Origin: Hydrogenophaga sp.
Lineage (GTDB): Bacteria; Pseudomonadota; Gammaproteobacteria; Burkholderiales; Burkholderiaceae_C
Assembly (NCBI GenBank): GCA_020047875.1
Contig: JAIFNE010000150.1
Coordinates: forward strand, 1 to 22,433
Length of the DNA stretch: 22,433 nt
Direction: 5' to 3'
Part shown: positions 15,060 to 22,433 of the stretch, in pieces
How positions within the stretch are numbered: position 1 is the stretch's first letter
Layout: each line of letters starts with the position of its first letter
The notes under the pieces: model-generated
What the model was told of the DNA's origin: nothing
Databases searched by the model: none
Seen by the model: only the letters and a program-made list of their open reading frames with translations
Translations under genes and position numbers: made by a program

Positions 15060-16082
15060 TCAGGCGGGTGTCTGGGTTTGCGATTGGGACTGTGACTGCG
15101 TCGCCTGCAGGGCAGGGGCTGGCGCGGCGAGCTGGTCCCATTCTTCCGGGGGCGCCACCGTGACCGCCACGCTGAGTTCGTGGGCAGCGCCGCCCTGGAT
15201 CACGCCGCGCATGGGTGACACGTCGGCAAAATCGCGGCCCACGGCCAGCGTCACATAGTCCTCACCCGGGCTGCCCCAGCCGCACCGGTTGTTGGTGGGG
15301 TCGAAATCGAACCATGCTCCAGGGCCTTGGGTGGGCGCGGCATCGGGCGCGCTAAAGCCGGGAGGCAGCGGCACATAGAGCGCCACCCAGGCGTGAGATG
15401 CATCGGTGCCGATCAGCCGGGGCTTGCCCGGTGGCGGCTGGGTGAGCAGGTAGCCGCTGACGTAGCGTGCGGGCAAGCCCAGGCTGCGCAGGCAGCCCAG
15501 CATGATGTGCGCAAAATCCTGGCACACGCCTTTGCCCTGTTCCAGCGCCTGCAGCGCCGGGGTGTTGACCTCGGTGGCCAGGGGGTCGAACTGAAGCTCG
15601 GTGTGGATGCGCTCCATCAGGGCGCGCACCGCTTCCAGCACCGGCAAGCCGGGGGTGAAGACCGGCCGGGCGAAGGCGGCAAAGGCGTCGTCGCGTGGCA
15701 CGTGGGGCGAGGTGAACAGAAATTCGCTGGCCGGGTCGTACGGCGCCTGAACGCGGTAGCGGAAATGTTCGCGCAGCCATTCCCAGCTCTGAACCCGCCA
15801 GGCCGGGCTGCCTGGCAGCGGCCAGGGCGCACAGGTTTCCACCTCGCTCTGGGCATCGACCCGCAGGGTTTCATGGGGTGCCTGCAGCGAAAAAAAGGTG
15901 CGCAGGTTGCCAAACACGTCGGTGGTCTCGCTGCGCGCAGCCGGCTCGGGCGTGATGCGGATCTGGTGCCGCAACACGCGCTGCCCCGCGCCCTCGCGCG
16001 GCGTGAGGTGCACCATGTGCTGCGCCATCGCCACCGTGCCCTGGTAGTCGTACAGCGTTTCGTGCTGGATGCGAAGCCTCAT
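15060..16082 (-). CDS. transglutaminase-like protein (small, last in operon)
   Basis: A 340-residue protein with the bacterial transglutaminase N-terminal region (MRLRIQHETLYDYQG, VHLTPRE) and a papain-like core. The triad is visible: Cys187 in GKGVCQDFAH, His230 in DASHAWV, and Asp261 in FDFDPTNN. These proteins may act as peptidases or amide-bond-forming enzymes. The C-terminus ends in an unusual Gln/Ser/Thr repeat (QSQSQSQTQT). I chose the ATG at 16082, which gives the family N-terminus; a TTG further upstream is less likely. It lies 64 bases after the ATP-grasp/alpha-E gene. This gene set is the predicted peptide-synthesis or protein-tagging system, whose product is unknown. Confidence 0.93.
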   Translation of the reverse strand: MRLRIQHETLYDYQGTVAMAQHMVHLTPREGAGQRVLRHQIRITPEPAARSETTDVFGNLRTFFSLQAPHETLRVDAQSEVETCAPWPLPGSPAWRVQSWEWLREHFRYRVQAPYDPASEFLFTSPHVPRDDAFAAFARPVFTPGLPVLEAVRALMERIHTELQFDPLATEVNTPALQALEQGKGVCQDFAHIMLGCLRSLGLPARYVSGYLLTQPPPGKPRLIGTDASHAWVALYVPLPPGFSAPDAAPTQGPGAWFDFDPTNNRCGWGSPGEDYVTLAVGRDFADVSPMRGVIQGGAAHELSVAVTVAPPEEWDQLAAPAPALQATQSQSQSQTQTPA

Positions 16083-16146
16083 GGCCGCCCCACGCGCACG
16101 GTCACAAGAAAACGCGGGCAACGGGAAGCTGATGGTGGTGACATGG

Positions 16147-18753
16147 TCATACCCCCAGCGTCTGGTTGCGCCGGTCGGCGTGGCTGAAGTGCAAGTGCGT
16201 GATCTCTTCCGAGAGCGCGCCGGCCGCCATCTGGCAGGTCTTCAGCAAAGCGCTCAAAGCGGTCCAGCGGCGCTGACCGTCGGGCGCTCGGTCCCAGTTG
16301 CTCAGATCGCTTAGCACCCAGTGGTCGGGATCGGGCAGGGCGAGGGCGAGCGTGGCGTCGTGGGGCGCTGCGCTGATGGCCAGCTTGCCCAGGCGCGACC
16401 GCAGCGTCTGCACCACCCAGGCCAGCGAGCGCGGGTTGTCGCGGTCCATCACCAGCAGGTCGACCAGCGCCACCATGTCGCGCCGCTGCTGGTATTGCGC
16501 GTGGAAGGTGATGGTGCTGTCGAACAGCGCCACCACCGCCTCGAAGCCCGCCATGTCGTGCACGCAGCGGTGTTCCAGCGCCAGCGCCAGCGCCCGCGAC
16601 AGGGTGATCAGGCGCTCGATGTGGCGGCCCATCGACAGCAGGCGCCAGCCGTCATCGCGCACCATGCGATCGGTCTGCGAACCGGTGATGGCCGCCAGCA
16701 GCTCGCTGGCGCCTTGCAGCGCCGCGCGTGCCTCGGCACTCACGTAGTCGGCGTCGATCGACAGGGCGGCGCAGTCGCGTGAGAAGGTGGCTTCGGCGCG
16801 TTCCACCAGCTTCCACTGTTCCTGCGACAGGCGCTCGCGCACCTGGGACGCCGCACCCCGCAGCGCGCGCAGGTTGTAGCCCACGCTGAACGATTGCGCG
16901 GCCAGACTGGGGTCGGGCGGCGCGAGGTTGGCCACCAGTGAGCGGGTGAAGACGCGCACCGATTGCTCGGCCGACGGCACGTCGTCGAGCACCAGCGAGT
17001 TTTCGCGCGCCATGGCGCTGATCCAGGCCAGCACCCGCGATGAGCTGGCCTCTTCGCCGCCCAGTTCATCGAGCGCGATCTGGGCGATGCGGATGGCGTT
17101 TTCGGCCCGCTCGGTGTAACGCCCGAGCCAGAACAGGTTTTCAGCCGCCCGGCTCGTCACGGTGCGCGGCTGGCTGGCCAGCGCCAGCGTGCTGGGCGCC
17201 GAATGCAGCAGGCTGGTGTGGTCGACCGCGCCCTCGGTCTGCACCCAGCAGTCGGCGCTGCTGCCACCGCGCTGCATGGCCGCGATGAGCTGGCCGCGCG
17301 GTGCCAGGCGGACCAGGCCGCCAGGCAGCACCCGCCAGGAATTTGGCCCATCGGCCAGCGCGAACACGCGCAACATGGCAGAGCGCGGCATCAGCCGCTG
17401 GTTGGCCCAGGTCGGGGTTTGTGACAGCGGTAGCCAGGCCTGAACGGTGTGGTCTTCCGGGTGGCGGGCCATGCGGCCCGACCATTCGTCGAGCTCCCGG
17501 GGGCTCAGGCTTTGGCCCATCACGCTGTGTTGTCCCGAGCGCGGGTAGGTGGGCTTGATCACGCTGGTCTTGATCAGGGGCAGCACCTCGCGCAACGCCG
17601 CTTCCTCGCCGCACCACCAGGTGGCCAGCGAGGGCAATTGCAGCTCTTCACCGAGCAGGTGCCGGCTGATGGCGGGCAGGAAGCCGAGCAGGGCGCTGGA
17701 CTCCAGCGGCGCTGAGCCCGGCGCGTTGGCCAGCACCAGGTTGCCTGCCCGCAACACCTGCAGCAGCCCGGGTACGCCCAGCGTGGAATCGGCTCGCAGC
17801 TCCAGCGGATCGAGCCACTCGTCATCCAGCCGCTTGATCAGGGCGTGCACCGGCTCCAGGCCTTTGAGGGTCTTGAGGTAGAGCCGCTGGTCGCGCACGG
17901 TGAGGTCGTTGCCCTCCACCAGCGTGAGGCCGAGATAGCGCGCGAGGTAGGCGTGTTCGAAATAGGTTTCGTTGTAGGGCCCAGGCGTGAGCAGGGCGAT
18001 GCGCGCGTTCGCGCCCTCAGGCGTCAGCAGCTTGATGCCTTCGACGAGTGAGCGGTAGCTGGACGCCAGCCGCTGCACCTTCATTTCCGCAAACGCCTTG
18101 GGAAACTGGCGCCCGATGGCGATGCGGTTTTCCAGCAGGTAACCCAGTCCGGAAGGTGCCTGGGTGCGCTGGCCCACCACCCACCAGCGGCCGTCGGGGC
18201 CATGCGCGAGGTCGAAGCCGACAATGTGCAGCCAGGTGCCACCGGGCGGCGTCACGCCCTGCATGGCGCGCAGATAGCCCGGATGGCCCTGCACCAGAGC
18301 TGCTGGCAGCATGGCTTTGTGCAGCAGTTCGCGCTGGCCGTACATGTCGGCCATGACGGCGTTGAGCAGCCGGGTGCGTTGCAACACGCCAGACTCGATC
18401 TGTGCCCAGTCTTGGGCGCCAACGATCATCGGAAACAGATCCAGCGCCCACGGCCGCCGCAGGCCGCGGTCGGCATCGGCGTACACGTTGTAGGTCACAC
18501 CGTTGTCGCGGATCTGGCGCTGCAGGTTGTCGTGTCGCCGGTTCAGGTCGGTGAAGCCGTCGGCGCCCACGTGCTCGAAAAAGCTGGCCCAGGTGGGCTC
18601 CAGCGCAGCCGGCGCGCCCTGGCCACTCATGGCAACACCGCGCAGCTCGTCGCGGTGGCCGCGGTCGGCCGGCACGGACAGCGAGAGCGCCCAGTCGGCG
18701 GGCGTGCCGGGGCCCAGGTCGCCGAACAGGGAATGGGTGGGTTTCGGTGTCAC
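16147..18753 (-). CDS. circularly permuted ATP-grasp ligase fused to alpha-E domain
   Basis: An 868-residue fusion. Residues about 55-520 are the circularly permuted type 2 ATP-grasp (DUF404/DUF407), with GFDLAHGPDGRWWVVGQRTQ, APSGLGYLLENR, LLTPGPYNETYFEHAYLAR and VIKPTYPRSGQHSVMG. Residues about 530-860 are the helical alpha-E domain (DUF403), starting with SRAAENLFWLGRYTERAEN. ATP-grasp enzymes of this type are predicted amide-bond ligases; the alpha-E role is unknown. The two halves are separate genes in many bacteria and fused in others. The start is GTG at 18753, with a weak ribosome-binding site. 116 bases separate it from the ParA-like gene. The two transglutaminase-like genes around it support a joint pathway. 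Confidence 0.93.
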   Translation of the reverse strand: MTPKPTHSLFGDLGPGTPADWALSLSVPADRGHRDELRGVAMSGQGAPAALEPTWASFFEHVGADGFTDLNRRHDNLQRQIRDNGVTYNVYADADRGLRRPWALDLFPMIVGAQDWAQIESGVLQRTRLLNAVMADMYGQRELLHKAMLPAALVQGHPGYLRAMQGVTPPGGTWLHIVGFDLAHGPDGRWWVVGQRTQAPSGLGYLLENRIAIGRQFPKAFAEMKVQRLASSYRSLVEGIKLLTPEGANARIALLTPGPYNETYFEHAYLARYLGLTLVEGNDLTVRDQRLYLKTLKGLEPVHALIKRLDDEWLDPLELRADSTLGVPGLLQVLRAGNLVLANAPGSAPLESSALLGFLPAISRHLLGEELQLPSLATWWCGEEAALREVLPLIKTSVIKPTYPRSGQHSVMGQSLSPRELDEWSGRMARHPEDHTVQAWLPLSQTPTWANQRLMPRSAMLRVFALADGPNSWRVLPGGLVRLAPRGQLIAAMQRGGSSADCWVQTEGAVDHTSLLHSAPSTLALASQPRTVTSRAAENLFWLGRYTERAENAIRIAQIALDELGGEEASSSRVLAWISAMARENSLVLDDVPSAEQSVRVFTRSLVANLAPPDPSLAAQSFSVGYNLRALRGAASQVRERLSQEQWKLVERAEATFSRDCAALSIDADYVSAEARAALQGASELLAAITGSQTDRMVRDDGWRLLSMGRHIERLITLSRALALALEHRCVHDMAGFEAVVALFDSTITFHAQYQQRRDMVALVDLLVMDRDNPRSLAWVVQTLRSRLGKLAISAAPHDATLALALPDPDHWVLSDLSNWDRAPDGQRRWTALSALLKTCQMAAGALSEEITHLHFSHADRRNQTLGV

Positions 18754-18861
18754 TGAGGCTGAGTATGCCCGTTGCCATTCACAGCAGATGCTCCGGCTTC
18801 AGCGGGCTGTGTGGAGGAGCACGCAAGCGGCCGCGGCGGTGGCCGCTGCGTCCCGGATGCG

Positions 18862-18880
18862 CGCTGCGATCAGCGCAGCG
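18862..18880 (-). other. hairpin across the 3' end of the ParA-like gene
   Basis: A perfect 7-base stem CGCTGCG/CGCAGCG with a 5-base loop that contains the stop codon of the ParA-like gene. A second inverted repeat, AGCGGCC/GGCCGCT (18826-18832 with 18841-18847), follows in the 116-base gap before the ATP-grasp gene. Neither has a T-run. They could modulate read-through within the operon. Confidence 0.4.
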
Positions 18881-19577
18881 GCAGGGTGTCGAAGGTGGCG
18901 TAGGTGTTGCGAAGCCAGGTCTTCACCCGCTGGCGCTCCAGCATGCCCAGGGCATCGGGCCCGGAGGTGGTGTGGATGGCCGACCAGAAACTGGCGTTGC
19001 TGCGGTCAATCTTGCGCATGCTCCCTTCGTGCAGTTGCCCCAGCGACACCACCCGCCCACCCAGCGCAAGGGTTTTCTTCAGGGCCGCTGACTGCTCCAG
19101 CTGCGAAAAATCGCTGCCTCGGCCTTCGTTCTTCACCACCAGGTAATTGGGGCCCGGGCCGAAGGTGTTGACCAGGCGATCGAGCAGCGCGATCGAGTCC
19201 TGCCCGGCATCGGCCATGTGCCAGAAGTTGACCGTAACGTCCATGCTCGCGAGCAGCGACAGCAGATCGGAGTCCCGGATCCAGCGCGACAGTGGAGCCG
19301 CGGTCTGCGCGGCAAGATCGACGATCACGCTGGCGCGCACGCCGCTGGCCGGCACCTCCTCGAACACGCCCGCCACCTGGTCCAGGCCCTCGTAGCTGTC
19401 CACCACCACGGGCGATGCGTAGTCGGCATAGAAGCGGGCGAATGAGGTGTGCGAGCGGTCGGTGTCGAAGCCGGTGAAGGGCTGGCCCTTGTCAATGAAG
19501 TACTGCGCCAGCACGCGCGCCGCCACGGATTTGCCCACGCCGCCTTTTTCGCCGCCGATGAAATTGAGAGTTGCCAT
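18870..19577 (-). CDS. ParA/MinD-like P-loop ATPase
   Basis: A 235-residue cytoplasmic ATPase of the SIMIBI class. It has a deviant Walker A, KGGVGKS (residues 11-17, signature Lys11 and Lys16), an A' segment FDTDRSH (Asp38, Asp40), and a Walker B-like VIVDLAAQT. No helix-turn-helix is present, and there is no ParB partner or centromere-like repeat. Such stand-alone proteins are sometimes labelled mobilization proteins because they resemble plasmid TraL, but no transfer gene is nearby. ATG start, 33 bases after the DUF2126-protein stop; the ribosome-binding site is weak. It lies between two genes of the transglutaminase/ATP-grasp set on the same strand, so it is probably co-transcribed. Its role there, perhaps positioning or energy-dependent switching of the enzymes, is not known. 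Confidence 0.85.
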   Translation of the reverse strand: MATLNFIGGEKGGVGKSVAARVLAQYFIDKGQPFTGFDTDRSHTSFARFYADYASPVVVDSYEGLDQVAGVFEEVPASGVRASVIVDLAAQTAAPLSRWIRDSDLLSLLASMDVTVNFWHMADAGQDSIALLDRLVNTFGPGPNYLVVKNEGRGSDFSQLEQSAALKKTLALGGRVVSLGQLHEGSMRKIDRSNASFWSAIHTTSGPDALGMLERQRVKTWLRNTYATFDTLPLR

Positions 19578-19610
19578 GTGTGAGGTTTTCTTGAGAAATC
19601 GGGGTAGCGA

Positions 19611-22433
19611 TCAGCGGGTGTGTCGCAGATCGAGGGTGAACGGAAACTCTCGGCTGCCCGCCACGTGAATGGTGGCCGGTGGAATGACCATCGGCCCGGG
19701 CGTGTGCCCCATGGCCTTGAAGCGCGAGAGCCGGCGGCTCTCCGCTTCGAACGAATTCACCGGCAGGTTCTCGTAGCTGAGGCCGCCCGGGTGGGCCACG
19801 TGGTACTCGCAGCCGCCGATGGAGCGCTTGGACCAGGTGTCCACGATGTCAAAGGTCAGCGGCGCGTGCACGCCGATGGTGGGGTGCAGGCTGCTGGGCG
19901 GGTTCCATGCCTTGTAGCGAACGCTGGCCACGTATTCCCCCACCGTGCCGGTGTTTTGCAGCGGCAGGGCTTTGCCGTTGCAGGTGACCACGTAGCGGCT
20001 CTGGTTCATGCCGGTCACCAACACCTCGATGCGCTCCAGCGATGAGTCCACATAGCGCGCATTGCCACCGGCCGCGCTCTCTTCGCCCATCACGTGCCAG
20101 GGCTCCAGCGCGTTGCGCAGCGTGAGCGCCATGCCCGCGGTGTGGATTGCGCCGATCATGGGGAACCGGAACTCGTAATGTGGCGCGAACCAGCTGGTGT
20201 CGAACGCGTAGCCGGCGCGGTTCATGTCGGCGATCACATCGGCAAAGTCCTGCTGGATGAAGGTCGGCAGCATGAAGCGGTCATGCAGCTCGGTACCCCA
20301 GCGGGTGGCCGGCGCGCGGTACGGGCTCTTCCAGAACCGGGCCACCAGCGCACGCAGCAGCAGCTGCTGCACGCTGCTCATGTGCGGGTGTGGCGGCATC
20401 TCGAAGGCGCGTAACTCCAGCAGGCCCAGGCGGCCGGTGGCCGAGTCGGGCGAGTACAGCTTGTCAATCGAAAATTCGCTGCGGTGGGTATTGCCGGTGA
20501 CGTCGATCAGGATGTTGCGCAGCGTGCGGTCGACGATCCATGGCGGCATGCTCTGGCCATACACCTCGCGGTTTTTGTAGATCTGCTCGATGGCGATCTC
20601 CAGCTCATACAGCTGATCGTTGCGGGCTTCGTCCACCCGCGGCGCCTGGCTGGTGGGGCCCACAAACATGCCGCTGAACAGGTAGCTCAGTGACGGGTGG
20701 TTGTGCCAGTACAGCAGCAGGCTGGCCAGCAGTTCGGGCTTGCGCAGGAACGGGCTGTCGGCCGGCGTGGCGCCGCCCATCACGAAGTGGTTGCCGCCAC
20801 CGGTGCCGGTGTGGCGGCCATCGGTCATGAATTTCTCGGCCGACAGGCGCGACTCGAATGCCGCGTTGTAGAGGAACTCGGTGTTCTTCACCAGTTCGCG
20901 CCAATGGGTCACCGGGTGAATGTTGACCTCGATCACGCCCGGGTCGGGTGTGACCTGCAGCAGCTTCAGCCGCGGGTCGCGGGGTGGCGGGTAGCCCTCC
21001 AGCACCAGCTGCATCTTCAGTTCTTCGGCCGTGGCTTCGATGGCGGCGAGCAGTTCCAGGTACTGCTCCAGTGTTTCCAGCGGCGGCATGAAGACGTAGA
21101 GCACCGCAGACGCCTGGCCCGCCATTTCGGCCTTGGGGCCACTGGCGCGGCGCGGGTCGCGGACCTCCACGCACAGCGCGGTGCGCGTGATCCAGTGGGC
21201 CGACTCGTTGAGGTGGGGTGCTCGGTCGAATCCCTTGGGCTCGGCCTGTCCGGGCGCCAGGGCGTTGGTGGTGGCCAGGCGCGAGGCCGCTCCCGAAGGC
21301 GTCTGGGTCTTGCGGGGTGCCTCGCTGGCGCGGTCGGTGCCCGCGGTGTAGCGCGCGGCCATCGCGCTGCGTGTTGGCAGCGGACCGCGCGGGGTAGAAG
21401 GGTCTTGCTCCACCAGGTAGGGGTAGTCGGCTTCCTTGACCCAGGGCAGGGAGTCCAGCGGCAGGCGCAGCCCCATTGGGGAGTCGCCCGGCATCAGGTA
21501 CAGGCGCTCGTCGCGCAGGAACCAGGAGCCAGTGGTCCAGCGCACACCCTTCGTCTGATGGGTCTCGGCGGGCTTGAGCGGCAGCAGGTAGCCCACCACC
21601 GAATCGAGCTTCTGGGTGAACACGCGGCGCAGGCGCACGCGCTCCATTTCGTCCTCCAGCCGCGAGTTGAACGGGTCCACGTTCACTGGCAGGCGGCGCT
21701 CGCGCCACAGGTAGTACCAGGCGTCTTCATAGGCGCCCTGGATGAATTGGTCGGTGATGCCCAGCTTGCCCGCCAGGGCGCGGGTGAAACGCTCGGCGTC
21801 TGCGCTGGTGTAGTGGGTGGGGTGGCGTTCGTCCACGAACAGCGCCGGATTCGCCCAGATCTGCTGGCGGTCGGCGCGCCAGTAGATGTTGAGCGCCCAG
21901 CGTGGCAGCTGTTCGCCCGGGTACCACTTGCCCTGCCCGAAATGCAGGAAGCCGCCGTGGCCGTATTCATCGCGCAGTTTGTGCACCAGCTCGGTGGCAA
22001 AGCCGCGCTTGGTCGGACCCATGGCGTCAGTGTTCCATTCGGCCGCATCGCGGTCGCTGTTGGCCACGAAGGTGGGTTCGCCGCCCATGGTCAGCCGCAC
22101 GTCGTTCACCAGCAGCTCGGCGTCCACCGTGTCGCCCAGCGCCATCACCGCTGCCCACTGCTCCTCGGTGTAGGGTTTGGTGACGCGTGGCGATTCGTAA
22201 ATGCGGGTCACGCCCATGTGGTGCGCAAAAGTCACCTCGCTCTTGCTCACCCCGCCTTCGATCGGTGCCGCGCCCGAGGGCAGCGGCGTGCAGGCGAGCG
22301 GAATGTGGCCCTCACCTGCCATCAGTCCCGAGGTGGCGTCCAGACCGATCCAGCCGGCGCCGGGTAGGTAAACCTCGCACCAGGCGTGCAGGTCGGTGAA
22401 GTCGACCTCGGTGCCGCTGGGGCCGTCCAGCGC
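19611..22433 (-). CDS. transglutaminase/DUF2126 protein, 5' end beyond window
   Basis: The visible 940 residues read in frame from the window edge to the stop at 19611. The N-terminus, including the catalytic Cys, lies outside. The first codons encode the end of a transglutaminase core: LHAWCEVYLPGAGWIGLDAT, with His (22386-22388) and Asp (22338-22340) of the triad, so an ATG at 22322 is not the true start. The rest is DUF2126: LTMGGEPTFV, FLHFGQGKWYPGEQLPRWAL, GTGGGNHFVMGG and NPPSSLHPTIGVHAPL. A variable, Ala/Thr/Ser-rich linker (about 21220-21410) interrupts it. The full family length is about 1100 residues. It leads the operon with the ParA-like, ATP-grasp/alpha-E and small transglutaminase genes, and may make or cleave peptide bonds on an unknown product. 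Confidence 0.94.
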   Translation of the reverse strand, partial: ALDGPSGTEVDFTDLHAWCEVYLPGAGWIGLDATSGLMAGEGHIPLACTPLPSGAAPIEGGVSKSEVTFAHHMGVTRIYESPRVTKPYTEEQWAAVMALGDTVDAELLVNDVRLTMGGEPTFVANSDRDAAEWNTDAMGPTKRGFATELVHKLRDEYGHGGFLHFGQGKWYPGEQLPRWALNIYWRADRQQIWANPALFVDERHPTHYTSADAERFTRALAGKLGITDQFIQGAYEDAWYYLWRERRLPVNVDPFNSRLEDEMERVRLRRVFTQKLDSVVGYLLPLKPAETHQTKGVRWTTGSWFLRDERLYLMPGDSPMGLRLPLDSLPWVKEADYPYLVEQDPSTPRGPLPTRSAMAARYTAGTDRASEAPRKTQTPSGAASRLATTNALAPGQAEPKGFDRAPHLNESAHWITRTALCVEVRDPRRASGPKAEMAGQASAVLYVFMPPLETLEQYLELLAAIEATAEELKMQLVLEGYPPPRDPRLKLLQVTPDPGVIEVNIHPVTHWRELVKNTEFLYNAAFESRLSAEKFMTDGRHTGTGGGNHFVMGGATPADSPFLRKPELLASLLLYWHNHPSLSYLFSGMFVGPTSQAPRVDEARNDQLYELEIAIEQIYKNREVYGQSMPPWIVDRTLRNILIDVTGNTHRSEFSIDKLYSPDSATGRLGLLELRAFEMPPHPHMSSVQQLLLRALVARFWKSPYRAPATRWGTELHDRFMLPTFIQQDFADVIADMNRAGYAFDTSWFAPHYEFRFPMIGAIHTAGMALTLRNALEPWHVMGEESAAGGNARYVDSSLERIEVLVTGMNQSRYVVTCNGKALPLQNTGTVGEYVASVRYKAWNPPSSLHPTIGVHAPLTFDIVDTWSKRSIGGCEYHVAHPGGLSYENLPVNSFEAESRRLSRFKAMGHTPGPMVIPPATIHVAGSREFPFTLDLRHTR

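Noticed and set aside
18870..19577. The ParA-like gene as evidence of a plasmid or integrative element
   Set aside because: No relaxase, integrase, ParB, attachment site or base-composition change is visible around it.
22320..22322. ATG as start of the DUF2126 protein
   Set aside because: The frame stays open to 22433 and encodes transglutaminase residues including His and Asp of the triad, so the true start is outside the window.
20697..22367. A 556-codon open frame on the + strand opposite the DUF2126 gene
   Set aside because: It is a Gly/Gln/His/Arg-rich antisense shadow; the DUF2126 frame is conserved and runs to the window edge.

Overview
The window looks like chromosomal DNA of a GC-rich betaproteobacterium of the order Burkholderiales, most likely family Comamonadaceae (Hydrogenophaga- or Acidovorax-like). 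This rests on codon use, TAGAAT-type -10 boxes, the rpsF-priB-rpsR-rplI-dnaB order, and an intergenic repeat built on CCGGCAAAGCCGG. The lineage is inferred from recognition, since no search was run. I see no tRNA, rRNA, CRISPR array, transposase or relaxase. No stretch over 300 bases lacks a gene.

Left part (1-11133): a locus resembling the acetate-type CrbS/CrbR-ActP2 regulon of gammaproteobacteria. A + strand operon encodes a small two-helix membrane protein, a sensor kinase with a sodium:solute symporter-like membrane domain and a STAC domain, a receiver-only response regulator, and a membrane-anchored, kinase-like protein ending in a DnaQ-type (DEDDh) exonuclease. The exonuclease gene is split by an apparent ~46-base deletion with a frame change near 3840. 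A convergent gene (7638-5800) encodes a cNMP-binding/CBS/nucleotidyltransferase (DUF294) protein. A large imperfect inverted repeat lies between the two. Divergently, 7806-11133 encodes a small membrane protein, a TPR protein, DUF4212 and a VC_2705-type sodium:solute symporter carrying an EF-hand-like loop. Together these look like a solute sensing and uptake module with two unusual nucleotide-handling proteins.

Middle (11134-14428): the translation/replication cluster rpsF-priB-rpsR-rplI, an intrinsic terminator, then dnaB with a perfect DnaA-box 9-mer upstream. Convergent with dnaB is a RidA-family gene (14924-14454).

Right part (22433-15060, minus strand): an apparent operon for an uncharacterised peptide-ligation/transglutaminase-like system. 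In transcription order it holds a large transglutaminase/DUF2126 protein (5' end outside the window), a ParA/MinD-like ATPase, a circularly permuted ATP-grasp protein fused to an alpha-E domain, and a second, smaller transglutaminase-like protein. A ParA-like ATPase inside this gene set is the most unexpected feature of that region. The strongest candidates for new biology are this four-gene operon and the sensor-exonuclease/DUF294 pair tied to the symporter-kinase locus.
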